12,788 nucleotides of DNA from Acidobacteriota bacterium. GTDB taxonomy: Bacteria; Acidobacteriota; HRBIN11. The notes below the pieces were generated by a model. The model made no database searches and was not told where the DNA came from. It was given only the letters and a program-made list of their open reading frames with translations. Location of the stretch: assembly GCA_030550225.1 (NCBI GenBank), contig JAUQPV010000044.1, positions 1 through 12,788 on the forward strand, read 5' to 3'. A program made the position numbers and the translations under genes. Positions 12,596-12,788 of this stretch are shown here, piece by piece. Position 1 is the stretch's first letter. Every line of letters starts with the position of its first letter.

Positions 12596-12788
12596 ATGGA
12601 CAGCGAGTGGCGAGTGTGGTGGCCGGCGTTGCATGCCGTCTTAAACGGGACGACGGCCGTCCTGCTGGTGGCCGGCCGGTACTTCATCCACCGCGGTCGA
12701 GTCCGGGCCCACCGCCGGTGCATGCACACGGCCTTCGGGCTCTCGGTCCTCTTTTTCGTGTCCTACCTGGTATACCACAGCCTCGTCG
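12596..12788 (+). CDS. DUF420 family membrane protein, N-terminal part
   Basis: The gene runs off the window end; 64 residues are visible. After MDSEWRVWW comes a helix (LHAVLNGTTAVLLVAGRYFI), a basic loop (HRGRVRAHRRCM) and a second helix (AFGLSVLFFVSYLVYH). The layout LNxxxAVLL...IRRGR...HRRCM...ALSxLFFVSYLVYH is characteristic of DUF420, small four-helix membrane proteins that include B. subtilis YozB and the staphylococcal CtaM, an oxidase assembly factor. A link to respiratory oxidase assembly is therefore plausible; the downstream genes that could show it are outside the window. AGGGAG (12583-12588) precedes the ATG by seven bases. Codons 2-8 are built from the same kind of 7-base units (GAGTGGC, GAGTGTG) as the intergenic arrays. 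Confidence 0.82.
   Translation, partial: MDSEWRVWWPALHAVLNGTTAVLLVAGRYFIHRGRVRAHRRCMHTAFGLSVLFFVSYLVYHSLV

Overview
The window is high-GC bacterial DNA. Every gene I can support lies on the + strand. Codon choice is strongly C-ending (valine is mostly GTC, aspartate GAC, alanine GCC), which leaves long empty antisense frames across the real genes. The set of an exported carboxypeptidase-regulatory/TPR protein, a YfiT-type DinB protein, a B12-type radical SAM enzyme and coiled-coil proteins with a PD-(D/E)XK-like end suggests a poorly characterised, possibly thermophilic, bacterial lineage. Acidobacteriota or a neighbouring phylum would fit. This placement is a guess, because no rRNA or marker gene is present.

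Layout. (a) 1-739: the 3' end of an EamA-type transporter gene overlaps a YfiT/DinB-like putative metal hydrolase or thiol transferase. (b) 817-4768: a copper-handling unit made of a candidate promoter/operator, a 52-residue YHS peptide, a coiled-coil PD-(D/E)XK-like protein, and a complete Cu(+)-exporting P1B ATPase (CopA) with its own YHS domain and two heavy-metal domains. (c) 4788-6901: a sigma70-like promoter followed by two SAM methyltransferases, one cytosolic with a long helical N-terminus of the kind seen in surface-polysaccharide enzymes, the other with a signal peptide. (d) 6902-7363: a gene-free island of hairpins and tandem repeats. (e) 7364-8443: queG, the last step of queuosine synthesis. 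(f) 8663-9658: an exported carboxypeptidase-regulatory/TPR protein. (g) 9759-12393: a second coiled-coil PD-(D/E)XK-like paralog followed 16 bases later by a B12-binding-type radical SAM protein. (h) 12596-end: the 5' end of a DUF420 membrane protein.

Two patterns stand out. First, the two paralogs share their N- and C-terminal domains but differ in the helical rod between them, which is built from in-frame repeats that are always multiples of seven residues (28+28+35 in one, five 14-residue units in the other). Second, most intergenic gaps hold degenerate arrays phased at 7 nucleotides (8 in places). Each array has its own unit, some run into stop or start codons, and two (6923-6957 and 12545-12572) are unit-for-unit inverted relatives. 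These arrays bracket the nuclease-like gene that separates the YHS peptide from copA. I cannot say whether they are mobile, structural or slippage products, but they are the least explained structure here.
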